Origin: Dolomedes plantarius
Taxonomy: Eukaryota > Arthropoda > Arachnida > Araneae > Dolomedidae
Assembly (NCBI GenBank): GCA_907164885.2
Contig: OU015498.1
Span: 87,299,142 to 87,363,141 of the forward strand
Reading direction: 5' to 3'
DNA: 64,000 nucleotides
The notes below the pieces were generated by a model. The model made no database searches and was not told where the DNA came from. It saw nothing but the letters and a program-made list of their open reading frames with translations. A program made the position numbers and the translations under genes. Below, piece by piece: positions 23,646 to 37,373 of the stretch (the stretch's first letter is position 1; each line of letters begins with the position of its first letter).

Positions 23646-25885
23646 AATTTTTTCATCTCAAGCCAATTAAGTATCGTCTATGAAGGTGCTCATGTGTACA
23701 TATGCGATATTCTGAATACTGTATCATCCGAATAGAAGGATTTGATGAATGTTGAATAAAAATAATTTATTGGTAACAGAAGATCTCCTTTTCTAGAAAT
23801 TCCCATTTCCGGCCCATTACCCGTACAACAAAAATCTTCTAAATTTACACGATCTGCATAATATATACCTACACCGACAGATGATTCCATATGGAAAGCC
23901 ACTTTTAAAAATATCCTACAAGAGATTTCTAAGGGAAATCTTATTATCCCTAATCCCCCCCCCCCAAAGAAGGGGGGTCTACATATCCGCTGGAAACCGC
24001 TTGATCGCACCTTTATATTTCATAAAAAAAGTTAACCGAATGTTGTATTCCTTTGACAATGATTCAAAATATCCTTGAAAACCATATTTAACCTATATAT
24101 ATGTATCTATGTACTATTCTCCAGAGTTTGCCTTTATTTTTAAAAATTAAAAAAAAAAATGCTCGATGATGTATATCAAATTACATTATTGATTCTCTAA
24201 TAATGATCATCGTGTATGCCATTCATGTATCAGTCAATAACTCATCGTCATATTTTAAATATACATACTAGAAATCAACACTTATATATGCCTGTCAATT
24301 AACATTTATACGTACCAGTTCTTTAAGTATGTCACAAAAATAGCTTTCAGTTTAAAAACTCAGTTGCATATTTTAGCAAAACAGAGATAAACATTATTAC
24401 GAGCAAGGAAGATAAGGGTACAAGGAACCTTGAAACAAACGGTGCGTTTAAAGTCAAAATCCCACTCGTAAGAGACACATTACTAAGTGCCTCTTAAAGC
24501 TTAAAGTTTTAAAATTTCAAAAACTACGCGCTCTTTATTATAGCATGTACCGCCATATGCAAAAAAACAGATTTCAAAAACTATGCATTTTCTAATCTGT
24601 GACTAGAAAAATGCTATGAAAAAATTCTCCATAAGCTTACACAGAGATTGAAGATCTCCGAGGTCAACCGATACGCCGCCTTAACGGGTCAAACAGAACT
24701 CCTCGAATATGTAAAGGAATGCAAGGGTGGTACTCTATAAAAAGACTGAAATTTACCACACCGTTTGAACTGCCATCGTTCAAAATAAAATAAATACCAA
24801 TTTTTTATGATAAGTTCAGTGCTATTCGATAGCGATATAAAGTTATGCTGTATACACAGCATTTCTTCACCCCATATTTATTATCAGAAATCAACCCCAC
24901 TGTATTATCAGAATTCAAGAGTGATAGTGGGCAGAATAAAAAAAAATTTCAAATTCATTTTCGACATGTTCATATAAAAAAGAAAATACATAAGACTTGC
25001 AGTACATGGGTGTCGAAAGAAAAGAAAGATAAAGTATTAAATATGTAGTTTTAAGGGACCGTGCACCTTTATTTGAGCAATATTTTTATTGTAATATTTG
25101 TTGTATTATTGATAAAAATTCTGTAGGATAATAGTATCAAATATTTTTTTTCAAAGAAAAATAATTTAAGAAGCTTCTGCAAGTAATTACTAAAGGTAAG
25201 TGTAGTAATAAACTTAAATCTGTTTTCTCAAACACAATTTTTCAAGGTTTTTAGATTTTTAAATGCTCCATGCGCCTTAATTTTTTCAAAGTTCTTGAAA
25301 TTGATAATGAAGAGATCCTGATACTGTTTACAAGAGGACTGGGTATGGATTTTACCAATTCGACTTCATTAAGATAATTAATTTGATTTATAAATTATTA
25401 AAAGACAAAATTTTGATGAAAATCGAGATGGAATTCAGAAAAAAAATCTCTCAAAATTAACTATTCTAAGGATTAGATAATTGATATCCAGATTTGTTTG
25501 TATTATAATTTTCAAATGATTAAAATGCAAAGTGGGGGAAATATCTCAAAAATTAAGTCGCAAGGAGCATTTTAAAATTTTTTTTAGTTTTATATGTGTT
25601 TGTAGTTTATGTAGTCAACCATAAAAAACGGGGAGGGGTCTTTTTTAATTATCAGTAGGTCTGAATTAACTGCCTATGAAATTAAATATTTTGGATAGTC
25701 CTTCCTCTTTACATCAGAAAATAATGCTTGTCTCCTATCGTCTGTTTCTTATTAATCCCTCAATGAAGTTTTTTGCCCAAAGTTCCCCTAATTAATCCGG
25801 TGAACCTCCAACTATTATAAGAATTTCAGTTCCTCTTGAGGTCGCGTGTAATAGTGCATCCTAATGGGGATTTTATAAACTTTGC
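23646..25885. other. AT-rich DNA, nothing firmly recognised
   Basis: No supported gene. A possible TTAA-type transposon terminus (TTAAGGGACCGTGCACC) starts at 25051, but I could not find its partner end. A C run lies at 23957-23966. Confidence 0.5.
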
Positions 25886-25888
25886 CGG

Positions 25889-25890
<2 letters not shown>

Positions 25891-25936
<46 letters not shown>
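25891..25936. repeat. (TA)n tract
   Basis: Pure TA dinucleotides between AT-rich flanks. No adjacent transposon end was recognised here. Confidence 0.95.
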
Positions 25937-25938
<2 letters not shown>

Positions 25939-26094
25939 GTCCCTTTATACAATAATAATAATAAAAAGTTGTCTCCGAATTTTACAGTAGGCGAAACTTT
26001 CAACATAAGCAAGAAATTTTTGGTTTTATTTCTTTTTCCCAACCAGGCAGGCACATTGCCCTTCGACATTTGCCCATTGATCACAGTGAAATGT

Positions 26095-26360
26095 TGTTGG
26101 TTTCAATGGTATAATTGAAGCACCGTCTAGGAGAATCAACATCAACCTCTGGTGCAACCTCAATTTACACCGAGCACCCTCAGGGGTGACATCTTGGGGG
26201 TTTGCGGGTTCTTTGTTCACCCATATAGACCACACGGAGAAACTTTCCTGCATACAGACTCAACAAGCCCATACCCGACGTGGACACAAGGGCATTTAGT
26301 GGCGCTTCTCAGGATTCGGTCAAAGCACCCTCAGTACCGAATCCCTAAGCATTAACCATT
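26095..26360. other. GC-richer unclassified segment, repeat-like
   Basis: Mixed-composition sequence with CACCCTCAGGGGTG and a later GCACCCTCAGTACCG, unlike its AT-rich neighbours. No transposon ends or recognisable protein. Probably an old dispersed repeat, placed here on composition only. Confidence 0.3.
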
Positions 26361-26449
26361 ATAATGCCCCGGTCTCTTATTTCTTATTTATTTCAAAAAG
26401 TTCTGCTCATGAAGGGAATCGGCCACTGTTAATAAGACAAGTCTCAAGG

Positions 26450-26880
26450 AAAATGAACTTCTTTTTCTATAAAGATATTTAACTCTTCCCAATTACAATC
26501 TGAAAAATGAACTTTCTTTTCTAAAAACATATTTAACTCTTCCCAATTACAATCGCAAAAGGACTTTCTTTCTATAAAGATATTTACTCTTCCCGTTACA
26601 ATCTGCAAAATGAACTTTTTTCCATAAAGATATTTAACTCTTCCTGATTACAATCGGCAAAATGAACTTTCTTTCTATGCATATAATTTAACTCTTCCCA
26701 ATTGCAATGTGCAAATAAACTTTCTTTTCTATACAGATATTTAAATCTTCCCAGTTACAATCTGCAAAATAACTTTCTTTCTACAAGATTTAACTCTTCA
26801 CAATTACAATCTGCAAGTGAACTTTCTTTTCTATAACGATATTAAACTCTTCCCAATTACAATATGCAAATGAACCGCTT
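26450..26880. repeat. Minisatellite, about eight units of 50-60 bp
   Basis: Repeated units of TGAACTTTCTTTTCTATAAA, then GATATTTAACTCTTCCCAAT and TACAATCTGCAAA. Units vary through small indels, the mark of an old array. It contains no open frame of note. Confidence 0.95.
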
Positions 26881-28570
26881 TTTAGTCAGAAATATAACAT
26901 CTTTTGAGTCCACCAAAGTGGCCTCGAAGTTTAGGTAAATAGGTATTATCGTTCGTCAGGAAGCTGAACATTTGTTGCTTAAGTGAGCCTAGCTTTGAAA
27001 GTTCATTGGGATGTATGTAATCTAATCTGATATAAGCTAAAAGCTTGATTTATTTATTTTACCGATTAATTTCTATACATATACTTTCATCTGGTCTTCA
27101 ATCTCTCAAATAGTAATAAATAAATAGAGAAAGATATTGAAAGCTTAACGGTCTTAACTTAAAGAAGTTTAGTAGGATAGTTACTTCTTCGATAGCACCA
27201 GCAGTATTACTAATATAACTAAAGGTGTTTAGAAAGTCTGATCTTAACAAAATAAAATAGATTTAAAAAAAATAGGCATTATCTTATTTGTACTATAAAA
27301 CAATCTAAAAATTATGAAAGAAATAATTAAAAGATATAGATAATTATTATTTTTAAAAAATTATCAGGAACAAACAAATTCATTCATAAATAAATATACA
27401 ACAGCAAAATCATCATCCATTTATTCGAATTTAATACATGCATGCAAAATTATTCTGAATGAGAGAATAATAATTCGGAAAAAAAAAATAAAACTTTTAT
27501 AGGCGACGTAATATGATTATTGCATTGTTAAGATACGATGTTATAATATTTTTAATAATATAAAATGGGAGTAGTTAAGAGTTGTGGCAGACTGAAAGAT
27601 AACTAAGAATTTAGAAGGTATAATATTGTGTATATCCCCCACTTTGATGAAAAGACAAAATCGTTGCAACTTGGGATAATTTTCAGTTGCTAAAATAGCC
27701 ATTTTAGACAGATTTCGGTTGATGGATAAATCAGACTGACTTCAAAAATTGTAGATCAAAAATTTAATAATAGGGATTTTTTCCACGTTAAGTTTCCACA
27801 TTAAGTCCCAAGTAGAATTCTACTTGGGAAAAACATATTTAGTTTCACTATGTATGAAAAGGTAATGTATGGGTCACTGTCAAAATACAAACAAAAGCAA
27901 AAGAACAGAGATCAAATTAAAAAAAATGGTTTTTATAAGTTTTAAAATTGCTGCGTGAAGCTCGAAGTGAAAGAAGAAAAAAGCGTACATTGGAGAGTAG
28001 CATTTAGAAATGAATACCGACAATGTGATTAGAGTTCATTGTTCTTCGAACAAACAGAAAGCAGGATGATTACAGGTGAAACCGTAGATGTAGTCGTAAA
28101 CGATTCAAGGTTTCACCAGCCACCGTTCGCCAGACGAGCATTTGTTGAATCCCGAAGTCGTGAAGAACGCAAATATTTTAGTAAAACAAATCTAAATTTC
28201 GCACTTCTGTTGCCTATTAAATGGATGATTTTGACAGCGTCTCTGAAGGAAAGTAATATTTTGCGACTTTTTTTTTTTCAAAGATATCCTTAAATAATTC
28301 CAGTTTTTTGAAAGTTGATTTTGGCAGTCGATTTTTGAAAGCAGATAACTTTTCTGAAGAGGATTTTTTTTATATTTTATTTATCGGCTATTTCAAGTTA
28401 ATATGGGATTCTGAAAACTTAAAAAGTAGGAATTTTTTTTAACTTGGAAGAGAAGGGTTGGATTTTCAGAAAGATAATTTGAAGTTCATCAAAAGATAAT
28501 TTATTTGTAAATAATTTTACGAATAAATAAATTTTATTTTGTCTTTCGTATAAACTAAAAATTAAAAATC
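26881..28570. other. AT-rich DNA, nothing recognised
   Basis: No supported feature. The open frame 28039-28293 (84 codons, forward) lies in slightly GC-richer sequence but matches no family I know. Confidence 0.45.
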
Positions 28571-28577
28571 GTTAATA

Positions 28578-28880
28578 CAGTCATACCTCGGTATTTGTCT
28601 GCTTCGATACTCGACGTTTGCTCGGTACTTGTCTGCTTCGGTACTCGACGTTTTCTTGGTACTCGTCTCCTTCGATACTCGACGTTTGCTCGGTACTTGT
28701 CTGCTGTGCGATAGCGCGAACGTTTTCTGTGTACTTCGTCCTCCCTTCGATCTCGACGCTTGGCTCGGTACTCGATTTGCTTCGATACTCCGACCTTTGC
28801 TCCGTAGTACTCGTCTGCTTCGATACTCGACGGTTGCTCTGGTAATCGTCTGCTTTCGTATCCTCGTCGTTTGTTTCTGC
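28578..28880. repeat. Minisatellite grown from a pogo/Tigger-like terminus
   Basis: The left end CAGTCATACCTCGGTA, preceded by TA, looks like a pogo-group terminus. It is followed by about eight copies of a roughly 34-bp unit (CTCGGTACTTGTCTGCTTCG, then ATACTCGACGTTTG). Subterminal repeats of this form are normal in the group, but here they have expanded into an array. Several frames on both strands stay open across it, so those open frames are not genes. Confidence 0.75.
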
Positions 28881-29214
28881 ACTATCGTCCAAATAATGCT
28901 AAAACGCGCAGGCTATGTAATACATGCTCGTCACACATACTCGGGTCAGCACATACTCATCAACACTGCAATGAGACAAAATGGCTCCCCTGCGTCCTGT
29001 CCCTCCGGACAGAAAGAAAAACCGAAATATTTTTAATTGCAAATTTTCGTCGAGAATATCACCCTGACAAAGCTCTAACAAGCCGAAATGTGGACTTGAT
29101 TAGTGATCAAACGGTGTCTCACTTCGGAAAGGCAGAAGCAAGTTTCTCTTGACTGGTTTGTAGTGAAACTTCTTAAATCTGAGTTTACAGCAGGGATCGC
29201 TGTGTTAAGGGGAC

Positions 29215-30217
29215 AAGGGACCCTCAACGACGAATTTTTAATTTTCAATTTTTAACTCTATATACAGAACGGCAATTTTAAAAAAAATGGGTTGCGGGTT
29301 CGATGCCGGTCGCTTACAAATCCACCGCCGTGTACACTAATGGCGGCTGGTGCACGTAAAGTCTGTCGTGGCTGCAATGTCCTCCAAGTTCTCAAATTTA
29401 CTTCTGGAGGTGCGGGGTCAAGTGTTCCGGTCTCGTCACTTGGTTTAAAATTACGGGACCCTATGGGGGGGGGGGGGGGGGGTAAGGCTAGTCGACCTAT
29501 ACGGTGCTCCCAGAAAAGTGGCCAGCAAAACCGCGGTGTCATATGACGGTAATGTCCAAGAATACTGTCTGCCGCATTGGAGGAAAAAAAACAGAATGAC
29601 AATAATTTATGTTCCTTTTTAATACACTGAAGACCCTTAGAATTCAAAATAAGGAATTTTTGCAGAATAATGCCTGTCTTTTAAAAAAAAATCAAAAATG
29701 TTAGAATTTTTCAAAATGCTCCTACATGTGCGTCTCAAATCATTTAAAAATCTTCATTTTTTTTCAATACAGAGTTTACCATACTTATATATTTATATTT
29801 GTGTATTGAATTTTTTTTTTGTATAAATCAAAAGTCAAAAATATATTTTTTATAATTCTGCATGTTACTTTTTTGTTTTTGCGTGTTTCTACTCTATTTC
29901 TTGGTCTATAAATTTGAAAAAATATTTGCGGTTTCACAACATAATCCACAGGTTTATGACGAACACTTTAATCAACAATTTTGAAAATTTTGGATGAAAC
30001 CGCCATAAAATTAAAGTGCACGGAGCATTTTGAAAAAGTTTTAGCAATTTTGAAGAATTTCTTTTGAAAAACAAGTCTTATTCTTCCACAGAATACTTAT
30101 TTGTGAATTAGTGCCTTCAGTGTCGTAAAAAGCAATATTAATTATTATTATTTTGTATATAGAATAAAATATTGGAAAATTTAAAAAAAAAGAGGTTAAA
30201 AGTCCCTTGTCCCCTAA
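29215..30217. mobile_element. TTAA-flanked element with short inverted ends
   Basis: The left end TTAAGGGGACAAGGGAC is inverted at the right as GTCCCTTGTCCCCTAA, where the last target base has changed. The ends resemble those of the 47275-48025 element (TTAA then GGGACTCAC). TTAA target duplications are diagnostic of piggyBac-type and a few other cut-and-paste superfamilies. The interior is AT-rich without a transposase, and a SINE is nested at 29290-29465. Confidence 0.7.
29290..29465 (+). mobile_element. tRNA-derived SINE, family B, partial copy (nested)
   Basis: Box B GGGTTCGATGCC at about 29296-29307 is followed by the family body ACCGCCGTGTACACTAATGG and GTCGTGGCTGCAATGTCC. It matches the full copy at 36100-36450. 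It lacks the box A part and the (AAC)n tail, and ends in a G run at 29465-29482. Confidence 0.85.
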
Positions 30218-30360
30218 ATAGACAGAAAACAGAAAGAATCCCTGTGCAAGCGGCTGATGTTTTTTGGAAGGAGACATCCCTTTCTAAGCAATAACCCTTT
30301 CCTCCAATTCCCTTTCCGCCACTATCCCATTAGACCATCAACTCCTTTAGTGCCGGTTGA

Positions 30361-30461
30361 GTGATGGTTGGTTGGTTGGTTGGTTGGGGTTTAATGGAGT
30401 AAGGTCCAGAATGGACAAGCTGTAAAGGTAAAACCCGAAAATAAATAAATAAATAAATAAA

Positions 30462-30462
<1 letters not shown>
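30361..30462. repeat. (GGTT)n block, unique segment and (AAAT)n
   Basis: GGTT tetranucleotides (about 30366-30386), a short AATGGAGTAAGGTCCAGAAT segment, then (AAAT)n leading into the TA tract. The order looks like a degraded retroelement tail. This is inference only. Confidence 0.5.

Positions 30463-30531
<69 letters not shown>
30463..30531. repeat. (TA)n tract, left of mariner-type element
   Basis: TA dinucleotides abutting the left terminus at 30532. A matching tract abuts the right terminus. Confidence 0.95.
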
Positions 30532-32494
<1,963 letters not shown>

Positions 32495-33440
32495 TGTATA
32501 TATATAAGACATATGTAAGGTAGCAATTTTAGATTATAAAACATTGAAAAGATTACAAAAATATATACATATGAAATAAAGTAATAAAAACAGTAGTTAA
32601 AATGTGGAAAAAAACCATATAAAAACACAGATATAAAATTTAGAATTATTTATCATGAAAAGATAAATATACGAAGATGCTGAAAAGAATAATGAGGGAA
32701 ACTGGAGCTAGGTTACAAGGGAGACAGAAGACTATGTTGTAACCTATGTTGAGGGAAGATCAATTTTATTATATTTTATCTAATTACTGTTTTAAATTTT
32801 AATGTCTGTCTGGTTTGAAGATTTGTATCAGAGAAACAACCCCATCAATTCATAAATTGTCCAGTAAAATGGGAAATTCCTGGTTTTTCAGGAACAAATA
32901 AATTCAATATACATTACTTCTTATGGGAAATGTTTCATCGTTACTCGTCGTGCATTCTGGAACCAATTAACGACGAGCAATGAGGTACCACAGTATCTGC
33001 ACAAAAAATTTTCAATAAGTGGAAATATCTCTGGTATTCATGAAATTTTATTGAATTTGTTTAGTGAATGGTTGATTTTTATAATTGGAAAATGTTTAAC
33101 TTATGAGCAAGACACATTTAAATTAGCAAACAGTGGTGTTATTCTGCATCGATCCTTTTAATTTTCACAATGATCCTTTCCTCTATCAAGTTTTAACTAC
33201 GGAATATTTTCAACACATTATCTACAATACATTATCTATCGAGTTTCAACCAAGAGAAAATATACAGTAGAATAGCTGTAGATAATGTGCAAACTTACTG
33301 GAGATTTGATTCTTTTTATGTAATAAAATTCTAAACTTATCACTACATCAAAACTCTAATCAAAAACCTCATAAAGTTCAATTAAGATTTTTAAAAAAAT
33401 CACTTATTTTATCATGAAACTAAACTATATTATTTTAAAA
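32495..33440. other. AT-rich DNA with one solo pogo-like end
   Basis: At about 32930-32992 the reverse strand reads ACTGTGGTACCTCATTGCTC then GTCGTTAATTGGTTCC, a pogo/Tigger-type terminus related to the one at 28578. Its partner end was not found. The rest shows no feature. Confidence 0.5.
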
Positions 33441-33442
33441 TA

Positions 33443-33690
33443 CGAATTAAATATACAATATGTAAGATCTGTTTAAATAATATAACATGAAATAGAAGTA
33501 ACCATATCAAAGCCTTTGTATTAATCGGGTGATATTAAATGAAAGTTTAAAGTTCTCAAGGGTATATTTGCTATACCTAAAAATAGCAAAGCATCAGAAA
33601 AATAATTGCTAAAGTAAGGCTTGTTACTCAAGAGGTGCATCCCATAACTTTTAACTAATGTTTAATAAAGGAAAAATGTTACTTTAAATA
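33443..33690. repeat. Tandem duplication, copy 1 (248 bp)
   Basis: Runs from CGAATTAAATATACAATATG to TGTTACTTTAAATA. Copy 2 starts at 33691, is interrupted by the transposon at 33709-35020, and resumes at 35021 up to about 35335. Copy 1 preserves the uninterrupted sequence of both insertion sites. Confidence 0.93.
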
Positions 33691-33708
33691 CGAATTAAAC
33701 ATACAATA

Positions 33709-35020
33709 CAGAAGGTCGTTCGCACTTTATGGAAGCGATTTTGATAGTTAAGTTTTATGTATAAATGCCGTATTTTTGCGGTGACTTGCTTCTATCTGAT
33801 AGCCATGGTTCTTCACAATAGCTCTAGCTCGAATTTTCCATGGAAGTAAATTTTTTCTTTGTACTGTCATGTCAATTTTACCCCATTCCTTTTAGACCGT
33901 TTTCCGAAGTTCTTAGATGCCGTTTTCCTAAGGCTCGTTTTGATAAACCGAAAGCGTAAAAGTCTATGGGAGAAGCGTCAGAACTTTTACAGGTATTTTA
34001 TTAAATGGCATGCACTTTATTATTGTTTCTGATTTTTTTTTCTTTGCTAAATAAGCGGTAGTTGATTTAGACGTGGGACTAGAGGTTTTGTCCATATGAA
34101 GCTCAAATTTATCAATGTCCTTTCCATATAAGGCTGGAATTTCTTTTTCAAAAATTGGCTCTAAAATTTTCTGCGGATAGTAGAGTGAATTAATTTTGGC
34201 TTTACTTCAGACTTTTTTTGATTTTTAATTTGCCGTTGTAACGAAATCCTGCAGTTATCATGAATCCCTTTGGGAACTTTTCTATACACTGACGTAGCCA
34301 TTTCGTACGGTCATTCTCGTCAGTTTAGCCATAGAAATATTTTTTTATTATAGTCCCATAAATACACCCATGCCTCTTCAAGTGTTACCAAAAGTTTCCA
34401 TTTTTCAGCAGCTAGGTGCCTTTCGTATAATTTTCTACAATCTGTTTTTCTGTCAGCAATATGCTTTGGCAAAAGCAGATGAACTTTAGGTTTAAACATC
34501 TTTTTTAACTTTAGGTTTAAAAATCTTTTTAACAAATTTTTATGAATGATTTTACTTACAGTGCCAGAAGACATTCCTAGTTTCGGTGCAATGGATATTT
34601 AAGTCGGCGGATTTTCTTTTATAATCAGAGGCTTCCCTTTCTTGATATTTACCTGCGTTCGAACAGTCTCAGAATGAGGTTTCGCGGTCATGTTTTCATT
34701 TTTACTTTCAGTTAGGCATTTTTTGTCTTTCAAATTTAATATATTATAAATACCTTTCTTTTAAATGCCATAACCACGATTTTTTTACCGCTCTATAATT
34801 TGCTCTTACGAATATTTCTCCTCGGAAAGCGCAGTTACGTAACCTTCGAACCGTCTATCAATTTTAGGAGCTATTTGCAAAATAAATCTTTTATTTTATA
34901 TTCCAATCAAAACAAAACATTAGAATATAATTATTCTGAATTTGCCAAAATTTTATCTCAAAATGCAAACGACAAAAATAAATTTCAAAATCGTTTCCAT
35001 AAAGTGCGGATGACCTTCTG
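33709..35020 (-). mobile_element. Tc1/mariner-like transposon with TA duplication, broken transposase
   Basis: Inverted ends CAGAAGGTCGTTCGCACTTT and AAAGTGCGGATGACCTTCTG, each flanked by TA. Removing the element restores copy 1 of the host duplication exactly. On the reverse strand a decayed transposase is readable in pieces: MSSGTVSKIIHKNL and KLYERHLAAEKWKLLVTLEE (34320-34574; the usual first catalytic Asp appears as Glu in VTLEEAW), FPKGFMITAGFRYNGKLKI (as conceptual reading near 34250), ELHMDK (second Asp, about 34100) and DASPIDFYAFGLSKRALGKR (third Asp, about 33925). The final Asp puts it nearer mariner-like DDD groups than Tc1 DDE. Multiple frameshifts and stops make it dead. Confidence 0.9.
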
Positions 35021-35114
35021 TATGTAAGATCTACTTAAATAATAAAACATGAAATAGAAGTAACCATACCACAACCTATTTTGGACTGGAGAGGGAGGGG
35101 GTGGGTTACAACTA

Positions 35115-35169
<55 letters not shown>

Positions 35170-35335
35170 CCTTTGTATTAATCGGGTGATATTAAATGAA
35201 AGTTAAATTTATATAGGGTATATTTGCTATACCTAAAAATAGCAAAGCATCATAAAAAAAGTTGCTAAAGTAAGGCTTGTTACTCAAGAAGAGCATCCTA
35301 GACATTTTAACTGTTTAATAAAGGAAAAAGTATAC
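35021..35335. repeat. Tandem duplication, resumed copy 2, with a (TA)n-bearing insert
   Basis: TATGTAAGATCTACTTAAAT resumes the host copy. After GAAGTAACCATA, an insert of about 95-100 bp (about 35068-35168) carries ACCTATTTTGGACTGGAGAG, a G-rich stretch and a pure TA tract (35119-35168). Host sequence then continues with GCCTTTGTATTAATCGGGTG. Copy 1 lacks the whole insert. Confidence 0.9.
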
Positions 35336-35957
35336 TACGTTGGAGAATTCTTCGTAAAAGTTCGGCACCTGTTGCACACAGTAAAATATATGGAAAGTGT
35401 TTTAAACACATCTGAATGGTTAGCTAGGCTAATAAAGGTATAATGATTTAACATGCAACGACAAACGCATGAGGCTACTAATTACTGATCACGGAGTTTA
35501 CGTCTATGTACCCTTGTAACGATTTATTTTTGATTTAATACTTCAAGCTTGAACAAGTAGTAATACCTGTCATCGACGGGTTAAAACATGCAGTAGCATT
35601 TGTCAGCCGCAAAAATACAGTGTTAAACATGCCCTGTAACATATATTGCAACGAGTTGGACTCTAATTGGGCTTGATTTAATTACTGCTAATTATAAAAT
35701 TATAATTACTTTATTTAAGAATTCTTCATAAAGCTTTTCAAGGCTGAAAATGTTCTCAGTATTTGTTCGTATTAGAATGCCACCAGTTTGAGGACGAAAT
35801 TATCCCGCATTGTGCGATAATTCATGAAATCCAATAAAGGATTTATATCATCAGAAAAAGTATAGATAGTTTTGATATTGTTAAAATGTTAACTATAAAA
35901 ATTCAGTTATGGTACTGTTTGTTGGTTAAGACAATGTGAAAACCAAGTGACCTAAAT

Positions 35958-37090
35958 CAGTGGGGCGCAAACTGTGGGTTCGCGAAAAAAGTTGGAGGGG
36001 ACAATTTGGAATTAACCTATATCATACTGAATTATGTAATTAAAAAACATGCTTTAAACTTTGTATAGTTACATTACGTATTTGTAATATTTTTATGGAC
36101 ACAGTGGCCCAGTTGGCAAGAGCAGCGGGCTAGTGATCTCAAAGTCACTGGTTCGATGCTCGTCTCTGACAAATCCACTGCCGTGTACACTAATGGCGGC
36201 TGGTGCACGTAAAATCTGTCGTGGCTGCAATGTCCTCCAAGTTTTTAAAATTACCTCTGGAGGTACGGGGTCAAGTGTTCTGGTCTCGTCACTTGACTGG
36301 GTTCAAAATTACAGGACTGGTCCTTTGGCCAAGTCGGATTCCGACCCTTGTGGTGCCAGTCAAAAGAGGAGCCGCACCTTCATTGCCCATAGCCTTCGAG
36401 ACTTGATCTGATGTTGCTGTCGGTCAAGTGACATGAACAACAACAACAATATTTTTATAGATATTTTTATGTGTTAAAAATATATTATATCGTTAAATGT
36501 GGTGTCCAACAGTCTTACAAGGCTACATTGTTTCCATTCGCTTTTGTCTTTATGGGAAAGATTGGGTTTTCTAAATTAGTTGTTATAAATACCAAAAAAT
36601 GATGATAGGAGAGTATTAATCTCAAATATTTTACCAAACATTGAAGTAATATTATCTGAGTTTTTTCAATTTTAGTTTCACATAAATAAATAAAGCTTAT
36701 AATTTTCGATATTTTAACAGGAAGTTTATAATTTTAAAATCATGCTCTTTTTTCACTTTAATTTTCGATAATTTTTACCTTAATAAATGCTAATACATAT
36801 TAATATTTAAATATGAAGCTTTAGTCACGGGAGATTTGGCAAAAAGAAAGTGTAGATGGTAAGGAAGACATTTTTTTTATTCTTATTATGCAAAGTAAAT
36901 ATATCCAAAATCTACAGTTCATTGATTTTTTAAATAGTTTCTCAAAATTTATTTCGTTTTTCTCTTCTTTTGTTAGCATTTTACTTCCTTTTTTTTTTAA
37001 ATTTGCTATTGCCAATAAATTATAATTGGTGTCTCGCGATTTTTATTTAAAGAAAATGGCTCGTGGTTGAAAAAAGTTTGTGCACCCCTG
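35958..37090. mobile_element. hAT-family non-autonomous element with 8-bp target duplication
   Basis: The left end CAGTGGGGCGCAAACTGTGG and the right end AAGTTTGTGCACCCCTG are inverted. Perfect ACCTAAAT duplications flank it (35950-35957 and 37091-37098). Eight-base duplications with CAG-type ends define hAT. The 1.1-kb interior has no readable transposase and hosts a nested SINE (36100-36450). Confidence 0.93.
36100..36450 (+). mobile_element. tRNA-derived SINE, family B, full-length copy (nested in hAT)
   Basis: Box A TGGCCCAGTTGG (36105-36116) and box B GGTTCGATGC (36150-36159) form an internal Pol III promoter in a tRNA-like head. The body (CCGTGTACACTAATGGCGGC ... GATCTGATGTTGCTGTCGG) ends in an (AAC)n tail. 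Two other copies are in this window (29290 partial, 56640 tail part), which fixes both ends. Insertion into the hAT postdates the hAT. Confidence 0.93.
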
Positions 37091-37181
37091 ACCTAAATAA
37101 CTTGTCTGACTGAGTGTATTTCATACTATTATTTTGTGTATCAATATTTTTTTACCAGACTTGCTTTTTATCTTAAGGTGA

Positions 37182-37373
37182 ACATTTTTTTTTTCCTTTT
37201 GGGGCGAAACGGTGAGTACCGACTATAATAAGCTTGAATTTCTTTCACCAAAGTTTGCCGTTTCCAGGATGCCGCCGGTGGCAGTTATTCTCGAGGGTGA
37301 CAGATTGTGCGAACAGAACAAAGTAAACCTTAATTATCAGGTAAAAAAAGTGGCTAAAAATATCATGAAATGA
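37182..37373 (+). CDS. Exon-like open frame, unrecognised (low confidence)
   Basis: A forward frame is open for 63 codons from after a stop at 37179 to TGA at 37371. Inside it, TTTCCAG (acceptor-like, ending 37267) precedes an ATG at 37269. The frame runs MPPVAVILEGDRLCEQ and on to CAG|GTAAAA, a donor-like site at 37340/37341, giving exactly 24 codons. Composition is less AT-biased than around it. I recognise no family. A chance match is quite possible at this length. Confidence 0.2.
   Translation, partial: TFFFSFWGETVSTDYNKLEFLSPKFAVSRMPPVAVILEGDRLCEQNKVNLNYQVKKVAKNIMK

Noticed and set aside
25051..25600. TTAA-type transposon starting TTAAGGGACCGTGCACC
   Set aside because: No inverted partner end could be found within 1 kb, so I did not annotate it as an element.
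28562..29036. Overlapping open frames of 75-135 codons on both strands
   Set aside because: They run through the tandem array derived from a pogo-like terminus. Stops are absent on both strands only because the unit lacks them.
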